A DNA stretch of 64,000 bases from Corynebacterium sp. HS2168-gen11. Lineage in GTDB: Bacteria > Actinomycetota > Actinomycetes > Mycobacteriales > Mycobacteriaceae. The notes beneath the pieces were generated by a model. That model was not told where the DNA came from. It did not search any database and worked only from the letters and a program-made list of their open reading frames with translations. The position numbers and the translations under genes are program-made. The stretch's first letter is position 1; each line of letters starts with the position of its first letter. Positions 56,231-64,000 of the stretch are shown here, one piece after another. The DNA is taken from the NCBI RefSeq assembly GCF_024834075.1, contig NZ_JANUXR010000005.1:114428-178427 (forward strand), read 5' to 3'.

Positions 56231-56493
56231 AGTTATTCACCCTTCAGCGTCGAGCGCGCTGCAGGCTTCCCCTCCCGCAGGTCAAACACGCACGTGCTGT
56301 TCTTATCCTAGCGTGAAACCTGTGACAAATGCGAACGAAAGTGAAAAAAATATGCCTTAGAAACAAAAAATACCCCTTGAGACGAAACAAAACTGCAGTT
56401 AATTACGTTTTATTTGCGATTCAAAGGGGTATATGTGAAATAAGGGACAAAAGGCGCCGGGTGCCCTCGTTCGGCACACTTCAGGCCCAACAG

Positions 56494-57297
56494 TTATCCG
56501 AGTTCTTCAGCACGCTTCGTGCAGGCTTCAGTTGCGCGGTAGACAGCTGCACGCAAACCGGATTCTTCAAACTCTCGAATCGCTGCAATCGTGGATCCGC
56601 CAGGAGAGGTAATATTCGCCCGCAGCACTGCTGGTTCTTCACCAGTTTCGGTCAGCATCGCAGCGGCACCATAGATGGCATTCACGCACAGATCTTTGGC
56701 GGCCTCGCGGTTTAATCCCAAGCTAATACCGGCATCGATCATTGCTTCAACCATAAGGAAGAAATACGCCGGTGACGAACCCGACAGTGCGGTCACAGCA
56801 TTCATATCAGCTTCTGCAACTACTCGAACGCCACCAGTATTTTGCAGCAGCGTAACCACACGTTCGAGCTGCTCAGCATCGACAAATCGTCCAGGAGCTA
56901 ATGCGATCATGCCTTTACCTACCAACATAGGAGTATTCGGCATGGCTCGAATCACTGGCGCACCAGCGGCAAGTGCGTCTTCAATAGCATTGGTAGTGAT
57001 ACCTGCTGCCATCGAGACAACTGTTGTCGCGTCGTTATGGTCAATTGCGCGAGAAATTTCTTCCACTACCTTGAGAATGTCATAGGGTTTCACGCATAAG
57101 AACACAATATCTACACCATCAACGGCCAAGGCGTTTTCCGCAAATGGCAGCACACTGTAGGTATCGCGCAAATAGCCGCTACGCTGCTCGGTTCGAGTGG
57201 TCACATGGATGTCTTTGGGGTCCACGCCACCGTCGATAAGCCCTGCGATAAGTGCTTCACCGATTTTGCCGCCGCCAATTACTGCTATTGAAGTCAT
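56494..57297 (-). CDS. proC: Pyrroline-5-carboxylate reductase
   Basis: 267 residues; last step of proline synthesis with NAD(P)H. SIAVIGGGKIGEALIAGLIDGG forms the nucleotide site. RAMPNTPMLVGKGMIAL, and the C-terminal TALSGSSPAYFFLMVEAMIDAG with RANITSPGGSTIAAIREFEESG, are signatures. ATG 57297 chosen; the frame is open to 57360. Confidence 0.96.
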   Translation of the reverse strand: MTSIAVIGGGKIGEALIAGLIDGGVDPKDIHVTTRTEQRSGYLRDTYSVLPFAENALAVDGVDIVFLCVKPYDILKVVEEISRAIDHNDATTVVSMAAGITTNAIEDALAAGAPVIRAMPNTPMLVGKGMIALAPGRFVDAEQLERVVTLLQNTGGVRVVAEADMNAVTALSGSSPAYFFLMVEAMIDAGISLGLNREAAKDLCVNAIYGAAAMLTETGEEPAVLRANITSPGGSTIAAIREFEESGLRAAVYRATEACTKRAEELG

Positions 57298-57381
57298 ACC
57301 ATTACCTTGCCAAAAAGTTTGCTCATTTGCACCTTGACATACAAAATCGGCCCTCCACACGGGAAGGCCGAAAAGGTGAAG

Positions 57382-58158
57382 CTAGACTACCAGCAGTGGT
57401 CCGAATGTCATCACGAGGGCAACTAAGCCAGCTAAAGTCATTGACACACCATCACGCGACGTGCGCATTAATTTCACGGCGACGATCACACCAAGGGTCA
57501 CGATCACGGCAAAAGCAGACACCGGTAGCTTATCCATGGTGGCCCACAGCACTTGGAATCCGCTGAAAATTGCAACGCCGATCATCACGCCCACGAACAC
57601 CATGCCGGCGATGGTCAAAATCGACATCTTTTCTTCTTCAGGCTGGACGTCTGTTTCCACAAAATCGTCATCTTCAGGCCATTCCAGCTCTGTGGAAGTC
57701 TGTGCAGACTCCAAATGCGATGGCACCGCAGCCGTCGTCGTCAAAGCCTCAGGCGTCACAACTGCGTGCTCAGCGGTAATCGGACCAGTAGTCAAACGAA
57801 TCGGATCGCTTTCGCTGACGACCGACAACACGATAGTTTCATCAGTACTTGGCGTTTTCTCCGCGGCAGCAGGGCGCTTGACGACGTCCCCTGGCGTCTC
57901 CACAGACGATGCAGCATCAGTATCGGGCGCATCAGCGACAAGTGGAGCTGCCACAGGTGCTGCAGGAGAATCCAATGGTTCGCTTGAATGTTTGGATTCA
58001 ACAGGCTTCGCATCAACCTTTGGGATTGTTCCTGTTAATTCGGCAACAGAAACGCCACCTTCTTCAATGCTGCGGCGGCGGCGCCGTTGCGGAGGACGAC
58101 TGCCTGCTTTGCCAGACTTCGCCAGCAACTCAGCGACCGTTAGCTGCTTTTCACTCAT
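57382..58158 (-). CDS. Membrane protein with a long polar N-terminus, unknown function
   Basis: 258 residues. About 170 polar residues come first, starting with LTVAELLAKSGKAG and a basic RRRRRS cluster, then an acidic Ser/Thr/Pro-rich stretch. The last third has three membrane helices (ILTIAGMVFVGVMIGVAIFSGF, LPVSAFAVIVTLGVIVAVKLM, GVSMTLAGLVALVMTFGPLLVV). The VAELLAKxG motif occurs in the mycobacterial protein at the same place beside proC. The polar part is probably cytoplasmic. Confidence 0.72.
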   Translation of the reverse strand: MSEKQLTVAELLAKSGKAGSRPPQRRRRRSIEEGGVSVAELTGTIPKVDAKPVESKHSSEPLDSPAAPVAAPLVADAPDTDAASSVETPGDVVKRPAAAEKTPSTDETIVLSVVSESDPIRLTTGPITAEHAVVTPEALTTTAAVPSHLESAQTSTELEWPEDDDFVETDVQPEEEKMSILTIAGMVFVGVMIGVAIFSGFQVLWATMDKLPVSAFAVIVTLGVIVAVKLMRTSRDGVSMTLAGLVALVMTFGPLLVV

Positions 58159-58466
58159 GTCTCTACCTTACCCACGAACAACACTGAATACTCAAGTCTT
58201 GTCACACATGTATTCAAATTACCCCCCTTTCATTCATGGGGGCTTACTGTAAATACTATCCTTACCAAGCATACTTTGTGAGGAAAATATTCCCTAGATC
58301 GTCATCTTCGTCGATACCGACCTATCGTTGTACTAATGATAGCGCTATGCCATTGGCTCTGTCACTGCACTGCGTGACATCACAACCTGGCACCGCACGT
58401 CGGCACAGCCCAGCACCGCGCAAAAACTTTTTGCTTTGCCGCACCAGCCGTCTAGGGTTATACAGT
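58159..58466 (+). other. Spacer upstream of the DUF3109-like gene
   Basis: 308 bp between divergent genes; no gene is supported. The downstream frame is open to 58236, and ATG 58347 is an alternative start for it, but coding character begins at 58467. Confidence 0.45.
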
Positions 58467-59387
58467 ATGCCACAACCAGTGCACTTAGGATTCCCCAAAC
58501 GCTCACCTGCAGCAAAGTCGATTCGTACCGGGGCAGAACTTGCACCAGATTTCCCGCGCCAATGGTTCGAATGCTTAAACCCGGAAGATCCTGAACACAT
58601 TTTTTCCTTTGATCTCACCTGGTTGGAATCACATTATCGATGCGGCTTTGGCACCCAAGCGTGCCGTGGCATTAGTACGGAACATCCGGAATTTGGTTGC
58701 TGTAATCATGGCGCCTTTTTAGTAGATGAAGACGATCGCGAACAGCTTCGCGATGCCGTTTCGCGAATGCCAGCGCACTACTGGCAGCTGCGCCCGCAAA
58801 CCACCGATACCTATTTTGAGCAGGCAGATGAGTCGCAGCTTGAACCGTGGCTGCTCTGGGATGAGCTGGAAAATGAAGAAGGCGAACCAGAGCCTGCCTT
58901 AAAAACAGTAGTTGTTGCAGGTGCCTGTATTTTTGCCAATCGCACAGGCTGGCCAACTGGTACGGGTTGTGCTTTGCATCAATGGGCTTTGGACCACGAC
59001 GAGGATTTAACAATTATCAAACCCGAGGTTTGCTGGCAATTGCCTTTACGACGCCTTGAAGCCTATGAACAACGCGGTGATGGTCGAGAAATTTTGCGCA
59101 CCACTATTACCGAATATGATCGACGCGGCTGGGGTGAAGGCGGCGAAGATTTTGATTGGTATTGCACGACCTCACCAGGATGCCACGAAAATGCGCAACC
59201 CTTGTGGAAAAGCTGTGAACCAGAATTGCGTTCCTTAATAGGAGATGCCACGTTTGAGATTCTGGCCCAGCACCTCACTCAGCGTGCACAGGCACGCTCG
59301 CAAATTTCTGATCCTGCACTTGCAGTGGAAGTATTTAGGATTCATCCTGCAACGCAAGCAGCTTGGGAAAACAAAACACACCTGTAA
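58467..59387 (+). CDS. Cysteine-rich conserved protein (DUF3109-like)
   Basis: 306 residues. The Cys pattern is conserved: [37 protein letters not shown] near the N-terminus and [19 protein letters not shown] near the C-terminus. This suggests a metal or Fe-S cluster site of the YkgJ/DUF3109 kind. A gene of this sort lies near proC in mycobacteria. Start ATG 58467 after CTAGGGTTATACAGT; upstream starts are possible. Function unknown. Confidence 0.75.
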   Translation: MPQPVHLGFPKRSPAAKSIRTGAELAPDFPRQWFECLNPEDPEHIFSFDLTWLESHYRCGFGTQACRGISTEHPEFGCCNHGAFLVDEDDREQLRDAVSRMPAHYWQLRPQTTDTYFEQADESQLEPWLLWDELENEEGEPEPALKTVVVAGACIFANRTGWPTGTGCALHQWALDHDEDLTIIKPEVCWQLPLRRLEAYEQRGDGREILRTTITEYDRRGWGEGGEDFDWYCTTSPGCHENAQPLWKSCEPELRSLIGDATFEILAQHLTQRAQARSQISDPALAVEVFRIHPATQAAWENKTHL

Positions 59388-59414
59388 TACTTCCAAAGAA
59401 GTACAACAGGTGTG
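59377..59414 (-). terminator. Terminator after gpmA
   Basis: CACACCTGT (59377-59385) pairs with ACAGGTGTG (59406-59414). On the minus strand TTTTGTTTT follows. It overlaps the stop codon of the convergent DUF3109-like gene. Confidence 0.7.
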
Positions 59415-59430
59415 TGAGGTATCTAAAGGG

Positions 59431-60177
59431 TTACTTTGCACCCTGTGCTGCAACAGCAGCAGCGCCAGCAGCCGCAGCTTCTGGATCAAGGTACGTACCG
59501 CCAGGATTGACGACAGTACCCTCAGCGTCAAGCTCGTATACCAGTGGAATACCGGTTGGGATATTCAGCTCTGCAATATCATCGTCAGAGATGTTATCCA
59601 GGTGCTTGACCAACGCACGCAAGGAGTTACCGTGAGCTGCAATCAATACAGTCTCACCATTTTTCACACGTGGCAAAATTTCTTCTTCGAAATATGGAAC
59701 GAAGCGAATCACAACGTCCTTGAGGCACTCGGTGCGAGGAACTTCATCAAGGTTCGCGTAGCGTGGATCGTGAACCTGCGAGTACTCGTTGTCGTCGTCA
59801 AGCACTGGAGGTGGGGTGTCGTAGGAACGACGCCATGCCAAGAACTGCTCGTCGCCGTACTTGTCCTTGGTCTCAGCCTTGTTCAGACCCTGGAGCGCAC
59901 CATAGTGACGCTCGTTCAGACGCCAGTCGCGAACCACTGGGATCCAGTGACGATCAGCTTCGCTTAATGCGATATTTGCGGTACGGATTGCACGACGCAG
60001 CAAAGAGGTGTACAAAACGTCTGGCAAGATGCCTGCTTCTTTCAGCAGTTTACCGCCGCGCTTTGCCTCAGCTTCGCCCTGCTCGGTCAAATTTACGTCC
60101 ACCCAACCAGTGAACTGGTTCGATGCATTCCACTCGCTCTGTCCGTGACGGAGGAGTACTAGTTTTCCATTAGCCAT
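59431..60177 (-). CDS. gpmA: 2,3-bisphosphoglycerate-dependent phosphoglycerate mutase
   Basis: 248 residues; interconverts 3- and 2-phosphoglycerate in glycolysis. [20 protein letters not shown] with the phospho-His, [14 protein letters not shown] and the second His in [15 protein letters not shown] are all intact. ATG 60177. Ala-rich C-terminus. Confidence 0.97.
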   Translation of the reverse strand: MANGKLVLLRHGQSEWNASNQFTGWVDVNLTEQGEAEAKRGGKLLKEAGILPDVLYTSLLRRAIRTANIALSEADRHWIPVVRDWRLNERHYGALQGLNKAETKDKYGDEQFLAWRRSYDTPPPVLDDDNEYSQVHDPRYANLDEVPRTECLKDVVIRFVPYFEEEILPRVKNGETVLIAAHGNSLRALVKHLDNISDDDIAELNIPTGIPLVYELDAEGTVVNPGGTYLDPEAAAAGAAAVAAQGAK

Positions 60178-60326
60178 ACCCCTAGTGTGCCACCAATTCA
60201 GATAAACTTCAGCATTCAGCGGCCAGATTTTGGCCAATTGTGGAATTTTTAACATTTTCAGCGGCCACCACCAGCAAAAATGCGTCGATACGCGATTGTC
60301 TTTGCATGAAATATCGCAATGCGGCG

Positions 60327-60926
60327 CTATTGCCCGCCGCCGGTTGTCGGATTAGGGACGATGCTGGCCACAAAATCTCGCAACGCTTGGGTTGCTTGCA
60401 TTGGTTGGTATATCCCGGTGACTATGCCATAGCTCAGGCCATTCATAAACGCATCGGCTACCAAAGTCAGCTGTGAAACTGGCGCAATCAATCGCACATT
60501 GTGTTGTTCCAGCGTGTGCAACCAGTGCGTGATCTTCAACTGGAGTTGCTCAATATATTTTTGGGCTTCTACTGGTGGTGTTTCAAATTCATCGACATGC
60601 TGCAGCAACAGGATTAAGCCTTCGCGAGCTTGACGACGCTGGTTCGATTCCATAGGACACAGTTGGGCAAGTGCAGTTTCTAAATACTGGCGTGGATGCT
60701 CCGGATCAAACGCAATCGTATCGGAAATTTCATCGACAAAGTGCTGTGCCAAGGCGTCGAAAAGCGCTTGTTGCGTGGGGAAATAGTAGCGCAACGTGCT
60801 TGGGCCAATACCAGCTGCGGCAGCGACACTACGGACGCTGACGGCCTGCATACCATGTTCGTCCATCATGCGTTTTGCAGCTTCAAGTATCTGCTGTTTC
60901 CGATCCACAGTTGCCCCTTCTCGCAC
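60327..60926 (-). CDS. TetR-family transcriptional regulator
   Basis: 199 residues. HTH at ~10-55: [49 protein letters not shown]. The ligand domain is helical. Divergent from the export gene, with a palindrome between them, so it probably represses that gene and itself. Confidence 0.9.
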   Translation of the reverse strand: MREGATVDRKQQILEAAKRMMDEHGMQAVSVRSVAAAAGIGPSTLRYYFPTQQALFDALAQHFVDEISDTIAFDPEHPRQYLETALAQLCPMESNQRRQAREGLILLLQHVDEFETPPVEAQKYIEQLQLKITHWLHTLEQHNVRLIAPVSQLTLVADAFMNGLSYGIVTGIYQPMQATQALRDFVASIVPNPTTGGGQ

Positions 60927-60951
60927 ACTGTACTAACATAACTAGCACACC

Positions 60952-60974
60952 GTACTAGTACGCCGTACCAGTAC
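60952..60974. promoter_or_regulatory. Candidate TetR operator
   Basis: GTACTAGTAC (60952-60961, a perfect palindrome) and GTACCAGTAC (60965-60974) are separated by GCC and together form a near-palindrome of 23 bp in the divergent promoter region. A further GTACTA occurs at about 60930. Confidence 0.6.
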
Positions 60975-61020
60975 TTTTTTCATTCATTCTTTAATGTATC
61001 ACCGAAAGGTAGCTTGCCTC

Positions 61021-61530
61021 ATGTTTGAACATCTCCGCGAGTGGACGCAAACACTTCCCGAATGGTTGCAATGGTTTGGCCCATTTCTTGCCGGATGCGT
61101 TCCGTTTTTAGAATCCTATTTCGGCGCTGCCTTTGGCGTGGTGATCGGTATTGCACCAATTATTGCCATTCCTGCAGCTATTCTCGGTAATGTCATTTCC
61201 ATAGTTGTCATTATGACACTCGGCACTCAGCTACAAGACCGATTCCGAAGTCGGATTCAAGCCGAAGCAACTGACCCCGCAGAAGGTCACGCGCGAAAGC
61301 GCCCGACCAAATATCAGCGATTCAACGCAAGATTTCAAAAATACGGTATTCCTGGTGTCGCAGTTTTGGGACAAACTGTATTACCGAGTCAATTCACCTG
61401 CATTGCGCTCCTTGCCTTGGGAGCAAAGCGTTCTACCGTGCTGACATGGATGACAGTTTCTAGTGCATTATGGGGCATTGTGTACGGCGCTTTAGCCACC
61501 ACTGGTATTACTTTCATCACCAGCACGTAA
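61021..61530 (+). CDS. Small multidrug export (COG2426-like) membrane protein
   Basis: 169 residues, helices at FGPFLAGCVPFLESYFGAAFGVVIGIAPIIAIPAAILGNVISIVVIM and at the C-terminus (VLTWMTVSSALWGIVYGALATTGITF), with a polar loop rich in Arg and Lys between them. Resembles the small multi-drug export family; the substrate is not predictable. ATG 61021 with AAAGG 14 bases upstream. Divergent from the TetR gene. Confidence 0.75.
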   Translation: MFEHLREWTQTLPEWLQWFGPFLAGCVPFLESYFGAAFGVVIGIAPIIAIPAAILGNVISIVVIMTLGTQLQDRFRSRIQAEATDPAEGHARKRPTKYQRFNARFQKYGIPGVAVLGQTVLPSQFTCIALLALGAKRSTVLTWMTVSSALWGIVYGALATTGITFITST

Positions 61531-61532
61531 CC

Positions 61533-61580
61533 AAAGGCGTGTGATGCACACTTTTCAACGAGTATGCACCACACGCCTTT
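61533..61580. terminator. Bidirectional terminator after the export gene
   Basis: AAAGGCGTGTGATGCACACT and AGTATGCACCACACGCCTTT pair with two mismatches between convergent genes. Confidence 0.85.
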
Positions 61581-61604
61581 CATAGATTCACCTCAGCCAA
61601 GTGA

Positions 61605-62045
61605 TTAACCTGCAGGAACAGGTGGGCCGACCTTGAGCGGCACAACTGATGCTGGCAGTTTTGGAATACCTGGCACACCCATTGGCACAGGTGGTGCCGC
61701 AGGTGCAGGTGGCTTCAACCAACCGGCAATATGCGCAATTAGCCCAAAGATTGCAACCACCGCGGCTGTCACAATGATTGGCACTACAACGCTGCCTACG
61801 CTGGAACCACCATCTTGCATTGGGCGCATCAAGACGAATTCGTCGGACTCAGGTATTGAGTCTTTCTCAGGGCCCTGCGCTGCAGAGTTCGGCGCCGCTG
61901 CAGCTGGTGCTGCCGACGTCTCAGTCGCAGCCATTGCGACGTTTTGTGCAGCAGTTTCTTGGGCTTCAGCAGCTGGTGACTGTATTCCAAGCCCAAGTAC
62001 GCTAGTAACGCTCAGCACTATTAAGGCTTTTCGACGTAAACCCAT
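61605..62045 (-). CDS. Secreted or membrane Ala/Pro-rich protein, unknown function
   Basis: About 146 residues. A signal peptide (RRKALIVLSVTSVLGLGIQSPAAEA) is followed by an Ala/Thr linker, a short acidic stretch (DSIPESDEFVLMRPMQDGG), one membrane helix (VVVPIIVTAAVVAIFGLIAHIAGWL) and a Pro-rich tail (KPPAPAAPPVPMGVPGIPKL). ATG 62045 has GGAGGAATA directly before it. Not recognised. Confidence 0.7.
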   Translation of the reverse strand: MGLRRKALIVLSVTSVLGLGIQSPAAEAQETAAQNVAMAATETSAAPAAAAPNSAAQGPEKDSIPESDEFVLMRPMQDGGSSVGSVVVPIIVTAAVVAIFGLIAHIAGWLKPPAPAAPPVPMGVPGIPKLPASVVPLKVGPPVPAG

Positions 62046-62266
62046 TATTCCTCCATCCATACGGCACCGGATCTGTAGTGGTGCGATATGAGTTGAAGTA
62101 TAACCAATGAATCACAATTGGGACACGCGTTCATTTTCAGCAATTTTCAAATTCTCCCCTTCTCGAACATGAAATGCTCCCCACGATTCGGTATCTGATT
62201 TCTCAGCCCGATTCATGAGGAGCAGTTCAACAAAAAATGGGGTTTGTGCTACCAGCGTTTACTGAA

Positions 62267-63844
62267 TTAAGAATCAAAGACCACTGCGCGCAAAATATCC
62301 ATTGGAATAGAGCCCTGTGCCAGTGCCTTCGCGTGGAAGTCAGGAGCACTCATGCCCTTCTCGTTCGCAGCGGCACGCATTTGTTGCCATAGACGTTGAC
62401 CCAACGCATAACTTGGCGCCTGACCTGCCCAACCGAAATAACGATGCAATTCGAAGTCAAGGTTGGCATCAGACATTGCTACATGTGAACGCAGGAATTG
62501 CTTGGCATATTCAAAGCTCCACTGGCCGCCTTCTGGAGTGGTCTTGCCAAGGTGAACACCAATATCTAAGACCACGCGTGCGGCACGCAGGCGCTGGGCG
62601 TCGTAAAGCCCCATGCGGAAACCAGGATCGTCAAGATAACCGAGTTCAGCCATCAACGCTTCTGCGTAGAGTGCCCAGCCTTCGCCGTGGCCGGAGTTCC
62701 AGGTACCGATGCGGCGCCACAAATTCAGATGTTCGCGCTGCGCGATTGCCATACCCAACTGCAAGTGATGGCCAGGCACACCTTCGTGGTAGACCGTTGT
62801 CAGTTCTTGCCAGGTATGGAAGGTGTCCTCGCCAGCAGGAACCGACCACCACATGCGGCCTGGACGCGAGAAATCCTCGGTTGGCGCGGTGTAGAAAATG
62901 CCGCCGGTACCAGCAGGATCGATGCATGCCTCAATGGTGCGCATTTCTTCTGGAATGTCGAAATGCACGCCGGCGAGATCAGCAACCGCTTGATCTGCCT
63001 TTTCCTGCATCCAAGCTTGCAGCGCATCAACGCCGTGCAAGGTGTAGCGCTCGTCGGCGTCCAGACGCTGGATGGCCTCGGCAACGCTGACTCCAGCGCC
63101 GTACAGCTCAGTTGCGCATTGTTGCTGCTGGTCGATGATTTCAGCCAAGCGCTCCTGACCCCACTGGTAGGCTTCGTCAAGATCTACCTTCGCGCCGACG
63201 AATTCGTGGCTAAATAGCTCATAGCGCTCGCGGCCGAAAGCGTCTGCAGTCGGTGCTTTCGGCAGCAGCTCATTGCGCAACCAGGTAGCCAATTCGCCGC
63301 AGGCTTGAGCGGCGCGATCGATATCCGCCTGAGCACCCATTTCAGCGAAGAACTCGCCACTTGCCATCGGTTCTAGCTGCTTGAGTACTTGATCAATTTG
63401 GCGCGCAGCAGCGATCTTTTGCTCTGCAGCTGCTGCCTCCAAGGAACGCTGATAGCCAGCCAACGCAGCCGGGACCTTCGCCAAACGACCTGGACGATGC
63501 TCCGGAGGCATTTGCGCCAGCGAATCGCGAATGGATTGTACCGGAGACGTGATGTTGTTCAGGTCGCGCAGATTCTCTCCACGCGCGTGCAACTCGAGCT
63601 CGATCCCAAGGCGATCGCGCATCACGGCTTTATCAATGTCAGAGCCTTCTAGCTTTTCGACGTCGTCCAGCATCTGCTTGGTACGAGCAGCCACTGCATC
63701 GTGATACTCAGGGCTGAAATCTTCGAGCTGATCGTCATAACCTGCAATGCCCCATTGGGTTGCCACAGTAGGTGTTAAAGCGGCGAGATCATAAATATAT
63801 TGTTGTGCCGCTTGATCTAGCGGTGTTTGTTGTGATTCAGTCAT
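62267..63844 (-). CDS. DUF885 family protein (putative metallopeptidase-like)
   Basis: 525 residues from ATG 63844 (MTESQQTPLD). Near the middle it has VYHEGVPGHHLQLGMAIAQRE, an HExxxxxH-like metal motif, then GHGEGWALYAEALMAELGY, both typical of DUF885. Members are predicted zinc peptidases acting in the cytosol; the substrate is unknown. There is no signal peptide; the frame is open to 63922. Confidence 0.88.
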   Translation of the reverse strand: MTESQQTPLDQAAQQYIYDLAALTPTVATQWGIAGYDDQLEDFSPEYHDAVAARTKQMLDDVEKLEGSDIDKAVMRDRLGIELELHARGENLRDLNNITSPVQSIRDSLAQMPPEHRPGRLAKVPAALAGYQRSLEAAAAEQKIAAARQIDQVLKQLEPMASGEFFAEMGAQADIDRAAQACGELATWLRNELLPKAPTADAFGRERYELFSHEFVGAKVDLDEAYQWGQERLAEIIDQQQQCATELYGAGVSVAEAIQRLDADERYTLHGVDALQAWMQEKADQAVADLAGVHFDIPEEMRTIEACIDPAGTGGIFYTAPTEDFSRPGRMWWSVPAGEDTFHTWQELTTVYHEGVPGHHLQLGMAIAQREHLNLWRRIGTWNSGHGEGWALYAEALMAELGYLDDPGFRMGLYDAQRLRAARVVLDIGVHLGKTTPEGGQWSFEYAKQFLRSHVAMSDANLDFELHRYFGWAGQAPSYALGQRLWQQMRAAANEKGMSAPDFHAKALAQGSIPMDILRAVVFDS

Positions 63845-63892
63845 GCCAAAAGTATAAGGGAACCTAGATTCCAGCACAGAAATGGTACGCAT

Positions 63893-63928
63893 AAAAAATG
63901 GGCGGTCATGATGACCACCCATTTTTTA
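63893..63928. terminator. Terminator at the DUF885 promoter side
   Basis: AAAAAATGGGCGGTCAT pairs with ATGACCACCCATTTTTT around a one-base centre, with one mismatch. It ends the minus-strand surface protein gene that begins beyond the window. Confidence 0.88.
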
Positions 63929-63960
63929 TTTCGTTCTCAAGGCAAGAACACTAGCAACTA

Positions 63961-64000
63961 CTACTTACGGTTACGACGCAATACCAACACGCCCAAACCA
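63961..64000 (-). CDS. C-terminal end of a surface protein (partial)
   Basis: Only 12 residues are in the window: GLGVLVLRRNRK followed by TAG. A hydrophobic helix end followed by RRNRK is typical of the anchor of cell-wall or membrane surface proteins; the LPxTG, if present, would lie beyond the window. Confidence 0.55.
   Translation of the reverse strand, partial: GLGVLVLRRNRK

Noticed and set aside
1..64000. CRISPR arrays or insertion sequences
   Set aside because: No regularly spaced repeats and no transposase-like protein were seen anywhere in the window.

Overview
The window looks like a chromosomal segment of a Corynebacterium species. RpoB and RpoC read as close corynebacterial relatives. 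The gene order menG-mgtA-menD-menC-menB-menE-menA-ccsB-resB-ccdA-hemL-hemE-hemB-hemC-hemA-proC follows the Mycobacterium/Corynebacterium backbone. bS22, DUF3068, DUF4229 and DUF222-HNH proteins are also typical actinobacterial neighbours. The anaerobic ribonucleotide reductase pair nrdDG suggests that the organism can grow without oxygen. All identifications come from reading the sequence and from knowledge of the families; no database search was run.

Layout. 1-740: end of a surface protein with a Rib/YPDG-type domain, a Pro/Thr/Lys repeat stalk and a membrane anchor. 741-3640: nrdDG behind candidate NrdR boxes. 3692-14230 (minus): rpoC, rpoB, a DUF3068 membrane protein, rplL and rplJ with an L10 leader. 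14281-16806 (plus): three tandem paralogous membrane-anchored proteins of unknown function, inserted between rplJ and rplA; the first two carry copied promoters and copied 3' hairpins. 16943-20962 (minus): rplA, rplK, nusG, secE and tRNAs Trp, Met, Thr and Tyr. 21096-35616: most of the menaquinone pathway (polyprenyl synthase, menJ, menG, menD, menC, menB, menE, menA), interrupted by a mannosyltransferase, a DUF3592 protein and a secreted InlB-repeat protein. 35757-36513: a small membrane protein and an ArsR regulator behind a DtxR-like box. 36529-41395: system II cytochrome c maturation (ccsB, resB, ccdA, TlpA-like lipoprotein) plus a histidine phosphatase. 41615-54013: heme synthesis (hemL, hemY/cgoX, hemE, hemB, hemD, hemC, hemA) with an HNH protein and a catalytically degenerate P-type ATPase in the middle. 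54140-64000: a glutaredoxin-like protein, a HAD phosphatase, bS22, a BldC/excisionase-type HTH protein, proC, gpmA, a TetR-regulated small export protein, a DUF885 protein and the tail of another surface protein.

The quinone, cytochrome c and heme genes together build the membrane respiratory chain: menaquinone as the electron carrier, and covalent attachment of heme to cytochromes. The transcription and translation block lies beside them.

The most unusual signals are these. (1) A P-type ATPase homologue has lost its phosphorylated Asp and nearly every catalytic motif but keeps a full-length reading frame. (2) The 10-mer CTCTGAAGGG occurs ten times, all between 41.6 and 51.2 kb, in and around the heme genes, in both orientations and in different reading frames. 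(3) The split motif GCTTNNCGACG occurs about 37 times across the window where roughly 0.5 would be expected. (4) A triplicated gene family interrupts the ribosomal-protein block.
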